Shown here: positions 1-5,628 of the stretch, one piece after another
How positions within the stretch are numbered: the first letter of the stretch is position 1
Layout of the letters: each line of letters opens with the position of its first letter
Assembly: GCA_947457325.1 (NCBI GenBank)
Contig: CANGVU010000052.1
Coordinates: 1 to 7,441, forward strand
DNA: 7,441 nucleotides
Source: Flavobacteriales bacterium
GTDB lineage: Bacteria; Bacteroidota; Bacteroidia; Flavobacteriales_D; Sanyastnellaceae
Direction: 5' to 3'
Notes under the pieces: model-generated
Seen by the model: the letters and a program-made list of their open reading frames with translations, nothing else
Databases searched by the model: none
Told to the model about the DNA's origin: nothing
Program-made: the position numbers and the translations under genes

Positions 1-872
1 ACGATCGATTAACGCAGTCTTTTGCTGCGGTAGAGAGTAACTTAAAATCCGTTCAAGAAGGATTAGGGGAAATGAAAACTCTTGCGCAAGATGTTGGAGG
101 ATTGAAGAAAGTGTTGAGCAATGTGAAACACCGAGGAGGAGTGGGTGAGGTTCAGTTGGAGATGTTGTTGGAGCAAATCTTGGCACCAGATCAATATGCA
201 GCCAATGTGAAAACCAAAGAAGGATCCAATGATTTGGTTGAGTTTGCAATTAAACTTCCAGGAAGAGATGATCAACAATCGCATGTTTACCTCCCAATCG
301 ATGCCAAGTTTCCAAAAGACGCCTATGATCAATTGGTGGATGCCTATGATAGTGGGGATGTTGGTGCCATTGACGCTGCCAATAAAAATTTGGAAAATAC
401 CATTAAGAAAATGGCCAAGGATATCAAGGACAAGTATGTCGATCCACCGAATACCACTGACTTTGCCATCCTCTTTTTACCATTTGAAAGCATTTATGCT
501 GAGGTGATTCGCCGTTCTAATTTGTTGGAGTATTTGCAAAGAGAGACCAAGGTTATCGTAACAGGTCCAACTACTTTGGCGGCCATTTTAAATAGCTTGC
601 AAATGGGCTTTAGAACCTTGAGTTTGCAAAAACGCAGCAGTGAGGTTTGGTCACTCCTAGGCGCAGTGAAAACAGAGTTCGATAAATTTGGTGGTTTGTT
701 GGAGCGTGCGCAAAAAAATATTGCTGCTGCTGGTGAGAACATTGACTCCTTATTGGGTACACGTACCAATGCTATTCGCCGAAAATTGAAGAACGTTGAT
801 AGTCTGCCTCAGGAAGAAGTCAAGAATATTTTACCAGAGTTAGGGGCTGATGATGACGGGGAACCGGATTAA
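1..872 (+). CDS. rmuC: RmuC family DNA recombination protein, C-terminal part (5' partial)
   Basis: The frame is open from base 3 to the TAA at 870-872 and gives 289 residues; the start lies left of the window, so the ATG at 72 is internal. RmuC is linked to limiting rearrangements at inverted repeats and has a predicted PD-(D/E)xK-like nuclease fold. Visible signatures, numbered from the first visible codon, are VKHRGGVGEVQLE (about 41-53), YLPIDAKFP (96-104, the likely D-x-K of the nuclease core), FLPFES (158-163) and GPTTLAAIL (188-196). These are the family's conserved blocks in the expected order. The membrane anchor and most of the long coiled coil seen in full-length homologues (about 475 residues in E. 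coli) would be in the missing part. The C-terminus ends in a short acidic tail (ADDDGEPD). The next gene follows after 56 bp on the same strand but has its own promoter-like element, so co-transcription is uncertain. Family assignment is firm; the biochemical role is inferred from homologues. Confidence 0.93.
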   Translation, partial: DRLTQSFAAVESNLKSVQEGLGEMKTLAQDVGGLKKVLSNVKHRGGVGEVQLEMLLEQILAPDQYAANVKTKEGSNDLVEFAIKLPGRDDQQSHVYLPIDAKFPKDAYDQLVDAYDSGDVGAIDAANKNLENTIKKMAKDIKDKYVDPPNTTDFAILFLPFESIYAEVIRRSNLLEYLQRETKVIVTGPTTLAAILNSLQMGFRTLSLQKRSSEVWSLLGAVKTEFDKFGGLLERAQKNIAAAGENIDSLLGTRTNAIRRKLKNVDSLPQEEVKNILPELGADDDGEPD

Positions 873-903
873 TGTAGTCTATAAAAGATATGAAATAATC
901 TTC

Positions 904-911
904 TAGTTTTG
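904..911 (+). promoter_or_regulatory. Candidate Bacteroidota -7 promoter element for the receptor operon
   Basis: TAGTTTTG fits the Bacteroidota -7 consensus TAnnTTTG exactly and lies 17 bp before the receptor ATG at 929. This would give a leader of roughly 10-15 nt. I do not see a good TTG-type -33 element 19-21 bp upstream; that region is only AT-rich. The short motif can occur by chance, so this is a tentative call. Confidence 0.35.
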
Positions 912-928
912 TCGTTGAATACGCGCTT

Positions 929-3298
929 ATGAATGGGAGATTTGTTTTTGTGTTGCTTTTCACTGTAGCTGCATGGAGTGCTAATGCTCAATCGTTGTTC
1001 AATTTATCAGGAACAATTACTGAAGAGGGAAGCGGTGAGTTGTTGCCGGGTGTAATGATTTTTTGCCCTGCTGAACAAGAGGGGACGACCAGCAATGCCT
1101 ATGGTTTCTATTCCCTACAATTGTCCAAACTCCCAGCCACCGTTGTGTTTCGGTTTTTAGGTCACCAAGAAGTGGTGAAAACGATAGTCAGCTTGGAGGA
1201 CCTTAGACAAGATGTGGCGTTATCCCTAGCAGATGTGCAAAAGGAATTGGTCATAGAAGGCAATCGTTACATCAATACAGCCGAGCAAACCCAAATGTCG
1301 ACCATCGAAATTCCTGTTGATCAAATCAAAAAAATCCCTGCACTTTTAGGAGAGAAAGACGTGCTCAAGGTGATTCAACTGTTGCCCGGTGTTCAAAAAG
1401 GCAGCGAAGGCAGTTCTGGCTTTTATGTCCGTGGTGGCGGTCCAGATCAGAATTTGATCATATTGGATGATGCGGTGGTGTACAACGCCAATCACTTGTT
1501 TGGTTTTTTCTCCACGTTCAATGGTGATGCTTTGAAGTCAGTGGAGCTGATCAAAGGTGGTTTCCCTTCAAGATATGGAGGAAGATTATCTTCTGTATTG
1601 AACATGCAAATGAAAGATGGTGACAAAAAGAAATTCAAGGGAGAGGCAGGTTTTGGTCTCATTGCATCTCGTTTGATGCTCGAAGGCCCATTGGTTAAGG
1701 GAAAGGTATCTTACTTACTGAGTGCAAGGCGAACTTACATCGACATGCTCATTTATCCATTTTTGCCCAGGGATGCAAAGGCAGGTTATTATTTCTACGA
1801 TTTGAATGGCAAAGTGAATTGGGTTGTCAATAAAAACAACCGGATGTACTTGAGTGCTTATACAGGAAAAGACCGGTTTTATTATCGACCCTGGACTGAG
1901 TTTGGTGAGGAGGAGTCAGCCTATCTTCAATGGTTTAATCGTACTGCCACCCTGCGTTGGAACCATATCTACAATGAGAAGTTGTTTAGCAACACATCAC
2001 TGATTTATTCCAAGTACTTGTTTGATATAGGGTCCCAATCCAAGCGAAATGGAGTAGAGACTTTCTCTTTGAGTTATGGAAGTGGAATCCAAGATTGGAC
2101 TTTGAAACATGATTTTGATTATGCATTAAACAACAGACACCAGATGAAATGTGGTGTGAGTTCTATTAAGCATTATTTTACGCCTAGCGCAGTGGTGGTG
2201 AAAGGGGAATTTGCTGAGGATGACATGTCAGGAAAGGAAGAGTTTCATTCTTTTGAGAATGGCTTTTACATGGAGGATGAGGTGAAAATTTCGGAGCGAT
2301 TGAAAATGAATCTCGGCTACCGTTTGAGTAATTTTGTCATGAAAGACAATACATATTGGGGTTGGGAGCCCAGATTGAATGCGCGGTATTTGATGAATGA
2401 GCATTGGAGTATCAAGGGAGGCTATTCAAGAATGAATCAGTATATGCATTTGTTGTCCAATACCGGAATTGGATTGCCAACGGATTTGTGGGTTCCTGCC
2501 ACTGAGCGTGTGCGTCCCATGCGGGCTGATCAATGGGCTTTGGGGACAACAAAGGATTTTGAAGGAAAAGACTGGAGCATAACATTGGAAGGTTACTATA
2601 AACGCATGGACAATATGTTGCATTACAAGGAGGGTGCTAGTTTCTTGGAAACGGGTGTTTTAAATGAAGATTCAGAGATATCTTGGCAAGACAATGTTAC
2701 CAGTGGCCAAGGAGAATCTTATGGAACAGAATTGTTGTTACAGAAACCAACAGGGAAATTATCAGGATGGATTGGCTATACCTTGTCATGGACAAAATTG
2801 CAGTTTGATGACTTGAACAATGGTCAACCCTTCTTTGCCCGATATGATCGAAGGCATGATTTTTCTACAGTGGCCATTTATGAACTTTCTGATGACATTA
2901 CACTCTCTGGAACTTGGGTTTATGGCACAGGGCAAGCCATAACCTTGCCCAATGCCAGTTACCAGGTGATGCAGCACGATCCCAACAGCATCAATGGATT
3001 TTCGGGTGGGTATTACGACTATTTTGGAGCCTTGAATCAACAAGGGATGTCGGTTCAAGATTTTGGTTCCAAAAACAGTTTTAGAATGGCCGCATACCAC
3101 AGACTGGATTTGGCCATTCAATTTCACAAGCAAATGAATAGAGCAGAAAGAACCATTGAGCTAGGACTGTATAACGCTTACAACCGAAGGAATCCTTTTT
3201 TCTATCAAATCAATACGCGGAACAATGGGCAGTCCTATTTGAGTCAAATTTCTTTGTTTCCAGTTTTGCCCTCTATTGCTTGGAATTATAAATTTTAG
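929..3298 (+). CDS. TonB-dependent outer-membrane receptor with carboxypeptidase-regulatory-like N-terminal domain
   Basis: This 789-residue protein is a complete outer-membrane active-transport channel driven by TonB. Residues 1-20 form a signal peptide (hydrophobic core VFVLLFTVAAW, cleavage after ANA, mature protein starting at Gln21). Residues about 24-105 are a CarboxypepD_reg-like beta-sandwich, with the typical GTTSNAYGFYSL block at 52-63. Residues about 120-230 are the plug, with DVLKVIQLLPGVQKGSEG, FYVRGGGPDQNLIILDDA split over 165-182, and a VELIKGGFPSRYGGRLSSV block at 205-223. The rest is the beta-barrel, ending in the expected C-terminal Phe (AWNYKF). The start is preceded by no Shine-Dalgarno, as is normal in this phylum. 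The stop lies 2 bp before the ATG of a DUF4249 lipoprotein, a pairing known across Bacteroidota. There is no adjacent SusD, sigma factor or anti-sigma gene. The substrate cannot be read from the sequence; it is not a canonical SusC because it is shorter and lacks a SusD partner. Confidence 0.95.
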   Translation: MNGRFVFVLLFTVAAWSANAQSLFNLSGTITEEGSGELLPGVMIFCPAEQEGTTSNAYGFYSLQLSKLPATVVFRFLGHQEVVKTIVSLEDLRQDVALSLADVQKELVIEGNRYINTAEQTQMSTIEIPVDQIKKIPALLGEKDVLKVIQLLPGVQKGSEGSSGFYVRGGGPDQNLIILDDAVVYNANHLFGFFSTFNGDALKSVELIKGGFPSRYGGRLSSVLNMQMKDGDKKKFKGEAGFGLIASRLMLEGPLVKGKVSYLLSARRTYIDMLIYPFLPRDAKAGYYFYDLNGKVNWVVNKNNRMYLSAYTGKDRFYYRPWTEFGEEESAYLQWFNRTATLRWNHIYNEKLFSNTSLIYSKYLFDIGSQSKRNGVETFSLSYGSGIQDWTLKHDFDYALNNRHQMKCGVSSIKHYFTPSAVVVKGEFAEDDMSGKEEFHSFENGFYMEDEVKISERLKMNLGYRLSNFVMKDNTYWGWEPRLNARYLMNEHWSIKGGYSRMNQYMHLLSNTGIGLPTDLWVPATERVRPMRADQWALGTTKDFEGKDWSITLEGYYKRMDNMLHYKEGASFLETGVLNEDSEISWQDNVTSGQGESYGTELLLQKPTGKLSGWIGYTLSWTKLQFDDLNNGQPFFARYDRRHDFSTVAIYELSDDITLSGTWVYGTGQAITLPNASYQVMQHDPNSINGFSGGYYDYFGALNQQGMSVQDFGSKNSFRMAAYHRLDLAIQFHKQMNRAERTIELGLYNAYNRRNPFFYQINTRNNGQSYLSQISLFPVLPSIAWNYKF

Positions 3299-3300
3299 TG

Positions 3301-4125
3301 ATGAAAAAGAGCCATTTGTATCTATTGATTTTAGCCTTTTTTTGGGTTTCTTGCGAGCAGGAAGCTGATATCCCATTGCCCGAGGTGGATTCAAAGATTT
3401 CTGTTTCTTGCTTCTTCTCTGATGAGACTGATACCTTGCGCGTAATGCTACGCTGGTCAGATCCTGTGTTTTCCAATAATCCATTGGAAGGTAATGTTGT
3501 TCGTGATGCTCAGGTTGTGATTTATAATAATAATTTTAGTGTGAATTTGATATTGGATGAGTCCACTGGTTTTTATCAAGCCCCCGTACAAGGATTTTCT
3601 CTTTCACCAGGAAATGATTACTATTTAACCGTGACAAGTGCCGATGGAATCGTTGCTTCAGCCAAGACCAGAATTCCCCGTGAATTGCCGGATGTCCGAG
3701 CAGCATCAGTGACCCGTGAGGTAAGTATGGATCAGTATGGGCAGTATTTGGTTCAATTTAATTTTGAAACTTTATTGGGTAACATCGACGCTCTTGAGCC
3801 TTATTACAGATTAATCTATTTTCAGAAATGGGACGACCCTTTCATTATGTCTCAATGGTATCAAACAGGTGAGCAGTTTTATGAGTTTGAAGGCAACACG
3901 CAAGAACAAAATTTGAAAATGGAAGTAGTAAATTATGGCATGGACACAACCATGACATTGCATAAGTCATATGTTATTCACGGTTCCGAGGATTATCATC
4001 GATTCCATACGACAGTACAAAGTATCAGTTATGGTCCATTTGCAGAGCCTACTATTGTTTACAGCAATGTGAACAATGGCTTAGGAATTTTTGCTGGATA
4101 CAGACAGTTGGAAATTTTGTATTAA
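3301..4125 (+). CDS. DUF4249 family lipoprotein, partner of the upstream TonB-dependent receptor
   Basis: The 274-residue product starts at the ATG at 3301. A GTG at 3298 overlaps the receptor stop codon and is in frame, but the ATG immediately after it gives the normal lysine-rich signal start MKKSHLYLL. The type II signal peptide ends in WVSC with Cys18 as the lipidation site. The residues after Cys are EQEADIPLPE, an acidic stretch of the kind that sends Bacteroidota lipoproteins to the cell surface. The body has the DUF4249 pattern: an IPLPEVDSKISVSCFFS block near 24-40, beta-rich sequence, and a conserved C-terminal block from DYHRFHTTVQSIS (231-243) to VYSNVNNGLGIFAGYR (253-268). The family's function is not established. 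Its fixed place behind a TonB receptor suggests a surface accessory or lid analogous in position, but not in sequence, to SusD; that is inference. The gene is probably translationally coupled to the receptor through the TAGTGATG junction. Confidence 0.88.
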   Translation: MKKSHLYLLILAFFWVSCEQEADIPLPEVDSKISVSCFFSDETDTLRVMLRWSDPVFSNNPLEGNVVRDAQVVIYNNNFSVNLILDESTGFYQAPVQGFSLSPGNDYYLTVTSADGIVASAKTRIPRELPDVRAASVTREVSMDQYGQYLVQFNFETLLGNIDALEPYYRLIYFQKWDDPFIMSQWYQTGEQFYEFEGNTQEQNLKMEVVNYGMDTTMTLHKSYVIHGSEDYHRFHTTVQSISYGPFAEPTIVYSNVNNGLGIFAGYRQLEILY

Positions 4126-4562
4126 AAGCGCATTTTTTTAATGTTGTCTACGATGCTTTCATCGATGTCCTGCATGTCGCTCAGTTCGATTTCAAGACTC
4201 TTTGTTGAGCTAATAAGCTCCAATAAAGATAAAAGAAGTGATGTGCAGAAAATAACCAGTGAAGTACCAAAGGTCCAACGCGCCTCGCTCATCCATCCGT
4301 TGTAGATGCAATACATGCTCACAATGCAAAAAGCAAAAGTGAGTACCCCAAAAATTTGCATATTCTTGATCAAACGCAAACGGTATTTAAGATTCTTGAT
4401 TTGTGCGTGCAGCAAGGCTTTTTCGTTGTCTTCTTTTCCCTTGTAGCGGTCATGCAATTGTCTGATAACATTGGCCAACGCCAGAAAGCGATTGGTATAG
4501 GCCAATAGAATTAAACTAACTGCGGGAAAAAGAAGAGCCGGGGTATTGATGCTGATGTCCAT
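4122..4562 (-). CDS. DUF2721 family small integral membrane protein
   Basis: A 146-residue protein starting at the ATG whose first base is 4562. A TTG two codons upstream (4568) is also in frame but less likely, because family members begin with a short stretch before ISTPALLFP, as here (ISINTPALLFPAVSL). Three hydrophobic helices are visible at about residues 8-28, 68-88 and 97-117, with a charged helical segment between the first two (HDRYKGKEDNEKAL then IKNLKYRLRLIKNMQ). Conserved family blocks are LAYTNRFLALANVIRQLH (20-37), RLIKNMQIFGVL and LLELISSTKSLEIELSDM (113-130). The role of DUF2721 proteins is unknown; inner-membrane location is inferred. Its stop codon shares the palindrome TTAA with the stop of the convergent DUF4249 gene, and its start is divergent from the pirin gene. 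Confidence 0.88.
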   Translation of the reverse strand: MDISINTPALLFPAVSLILLAYTNRFLALANVIRQLHDRYKGKEDNEKALLHAQIKNLKYRLRLIKNMQIFGVLTFAFCIVSMYCIYNGWMSEARWTFGTSLVIFCTSLLLSLLELISSTKSLEIELSDMQDIDESIVDNIKKMRF

Positions 4563-4565
4563 GTT

Positions 4566-4573
4566 CAAAGGTA
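4566..4573 (-). promoter_or_regulatory. Candidate -7 promoter element for the DUF2721 gene
   Basis: Read on the minus strand, bases 4573 to 4566 are TACCTTTG, an exact match to TAnnTTTG. Only 3 nt separate it from the ATG at 4562, so transcription would begin at or next to the start codon, giving a leaderless or nearly leaderless mRNA. No -33 TTG sits at the usual distance, so this is tentative. Confidence 0.3.
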
Positions 4574-4580
4574 ACGGCTA

Positions 4581-4614
4581 TTTTTTTTGATGTTCCTCGT
4601 TGAAACAAAAAAAA
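4581..4614. repeat. A/T-tract inverted repeat in the divergent intergenic region
   Basis: TTTTTTTTG (4581-4589) and CAAAAAAAA (4606-4614) are perfect 9-bp inverted arms separated by 16 nt. The structure lies in the middle of the 67-bp gap between the divergent DUF2721 and pirin start codons. Rigid A-tracts next to promoters often act as curved DNA or UP-like elements; a binding site is possible. The composition is simple, so chance is a real alternative. Confidence 0.4.
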
Positions 4615-4616
4615 AT

Positions 4617-4624
4617 TATCTTCG
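4617..4624 (+). promoter_or_regulatory. Candidate -7 promoter element for the pirin gene
   Basis: TATCTTCG matches TAnnTTTG at all but one fixed position and follows an A-tract. It ends 5 nt before the ATG at 4630, a position often seen in Bacteroidota genes with very short or absent leaders. A TTTG at 4586-4589 is upstream but 27 bp away, longer than the usual spacer. The call is tentative. Confidence 0.35.
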
Positions 4625-4629
4625 TGTTC

Positions 4630-5616
4630 ATGGACAGAAAGAAATTTTTAAAGCGCGGATTATTGGGTGGGTTGGCAGCTGTTTTTGCTGCCAAATGGTA
4701 CAACGCCCAAGCCGATAACACAGAAACTACTGAGAAGAATTTGTCGACAGATAGAGGAGTGGAGGGTGTATTTGCACCGACCAATCGTCACATGGTAGGC
4801 AATGGTTTTAAGGTCATGAATTTTTATCCGGGCGGAAAAGGATTTGAAGACCGCATGTCGCCTTTCTTTTTATTGGATTTTAATGCTGAAGTCAATTTTC
4901 CGCCTTCAGATATTTCTCAAGGAGTTGGTGTTCATCCCCATCGGGGAATTGAAACAGTGACCTTTGCCTATAAGGGTTCAATAGAGCATCATGACAGCAA
5001 AGGCAATCATGGAATCATTGGGCCTGGGGATATCCAATGGATGACAGCGGGCGGAGGTGTCTTGCACAAGGAGTACCATGAACAAACGTTTAACCGTTCG
5101 GGTGGTGCTTTTGAAATGATTCAGTTGTGGATCAATCTTCCCAAAAAGCATAAAATGACTCCTGCTAAATATCAGAGCATTGTTCATCAGGACAAACCAA
5201 GAATTGAACTAAAAGACAATGCAGGTGATGTGTATGTGGTGGCCGGTGAATACAAAGGAACTCAGGGAATTGCATCGACATTTTCACCCATTCACATGTA
5301 TGACATTCATTTGAATGAAGGAGGAGTTGCAGACTTTGAGGTTCCTGCGCATTTCAATTCAGGCATGTTGCTGGTAGATGGTCAAGTGGAGGTGAATGGA
5401 CAAAGCGTTCCAGAGAATCACTATGTACAGCTGATAAACGAGCCAGGTGATATTGTCATCAAAGCCAATCGAAAATCCACCCTTCTTTTTTTGAGCGGTG
5501 AACCTTTGAATGAGCCTTACGTGAGTTATGGTCCATTTGTGATGAACACCGAGGAGGAAATTCGTCAGGCCATCAACGATTACAATGCTGGAAAGTTTGG
5601 ATTTTTAGCAGATTAA
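4630..5616 (+). CDS. Pirin family protein with Tat-like export signal
   Basis: A 328-residue double-cupin protein. The ATG at 4630 is chosen; an in-frame TTG at 4600 would add ten residues, lacks support and would place the promoter-like element inside the gene. Pirins are Fe-binding bicupins with reported quercetin 2,3-dioxygenase activity or regulatory roles. All four metal ligands of human pirin (His56, His58, His101, Glu103) have counterparts: His102 and His104 in GVHPHRGIETVTF, and His146 and Glu148 in GGGVLHKEYH. The glycine-rich GPGDIQWMTAGGG block (131-143) is also typical. The C-terminal cupin (about 205-300) contains a pirin C-terminal block with MLLVDGQVEVNG. Unusually, residues 1-28 look like an export signal: DRKKFLKRG followed by LLGGLAAVFAA and an AQA cleavage site before Asp29. 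This resembles the Tat motif SRRxFLK with the second Arg changed to Lys. The gene is convergent with eutBC, with 12 bp between stops. Confidence 0.92.
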   Translation: MDRKKFLKRGLLGGLAAVFAAKWYNAQADNTETTEKNLSTDRGVEGVFAPTNRHMVGNGFKVMNFYPGGKGFEDRMSPFFLLDFNAEVNFPPSDISQGVGVHPHRGIETVTFAYKGSIEHHDSKGNHGIIGPGDIQWMTAGGGVLHKEYHEQTFNRSGGAFEMIQLWINLPKKHKMTPAKYQSIVHQDKPRIELKDNAGDVYVVAGEYKGTQGIASTFSPIHMYDIHLNEGGVADFEVPAHFNSGMLLVDGQVEVNGQSVPENHYVQLINEPGDIVIKANRKSTLLFLSGEPLNEPYVSYGPFVMNTEEEIRQAINDYNAGKFGFLAD

Positions 5617-5628
5617 CTCCTGTTGCCT

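Noticed and set aside
494..769. A 91-codon open frame on the minus strand inside rmuC
   Set aside because: It is antisense to conserved RmuC blocks, with no independent support.
885..902. Short hairpin AAGAT/ATCTT after rmuC as a terminator
   Set aside because: Only 5 bp, AT-rich and without a following clean T run.
2786..3133. A 115-codon open frame on the minus strand inside the receptor gene
   Set aside because: It is antisense to the conserved beta-barrel region and shows no domain or start context of its own.
929..3298. Calling the receptor SusC
   Set aside because: It is 789 residues, shorter than typical SusC proteins, and is followed by DUF4249 rather than SusD.
4121..4142. AT-only inverted repeat followed by a T run, as a terminator for the receptor operon
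   Set aside because: The stem has no GC pairs and the second arm is inside the coding region of the opposite gene; too weak to call a terminator.
4563..4568. An upstream in-frame TTG start for the DUF2721 protein adding two residues
   Set aside because: The ATG at 4562 is a better start codon and gives the usual family N-terminus; the TTG is part of the promoter-like box.
4600..4629. An upstream in-frame TTG start for pirin adding ten residues
   Set aside because: The ATG at 4630 gives a standard Tat-like N-terminus, and a promoter-like box lies between the TTG and the ATG.
5617..5628. A terminator between the convergent pirin and eutBC genes
   Set aside because: The gap is 12 bp with no inverted repeat; any terminator would have to lie inside coding sequence and none was evident.
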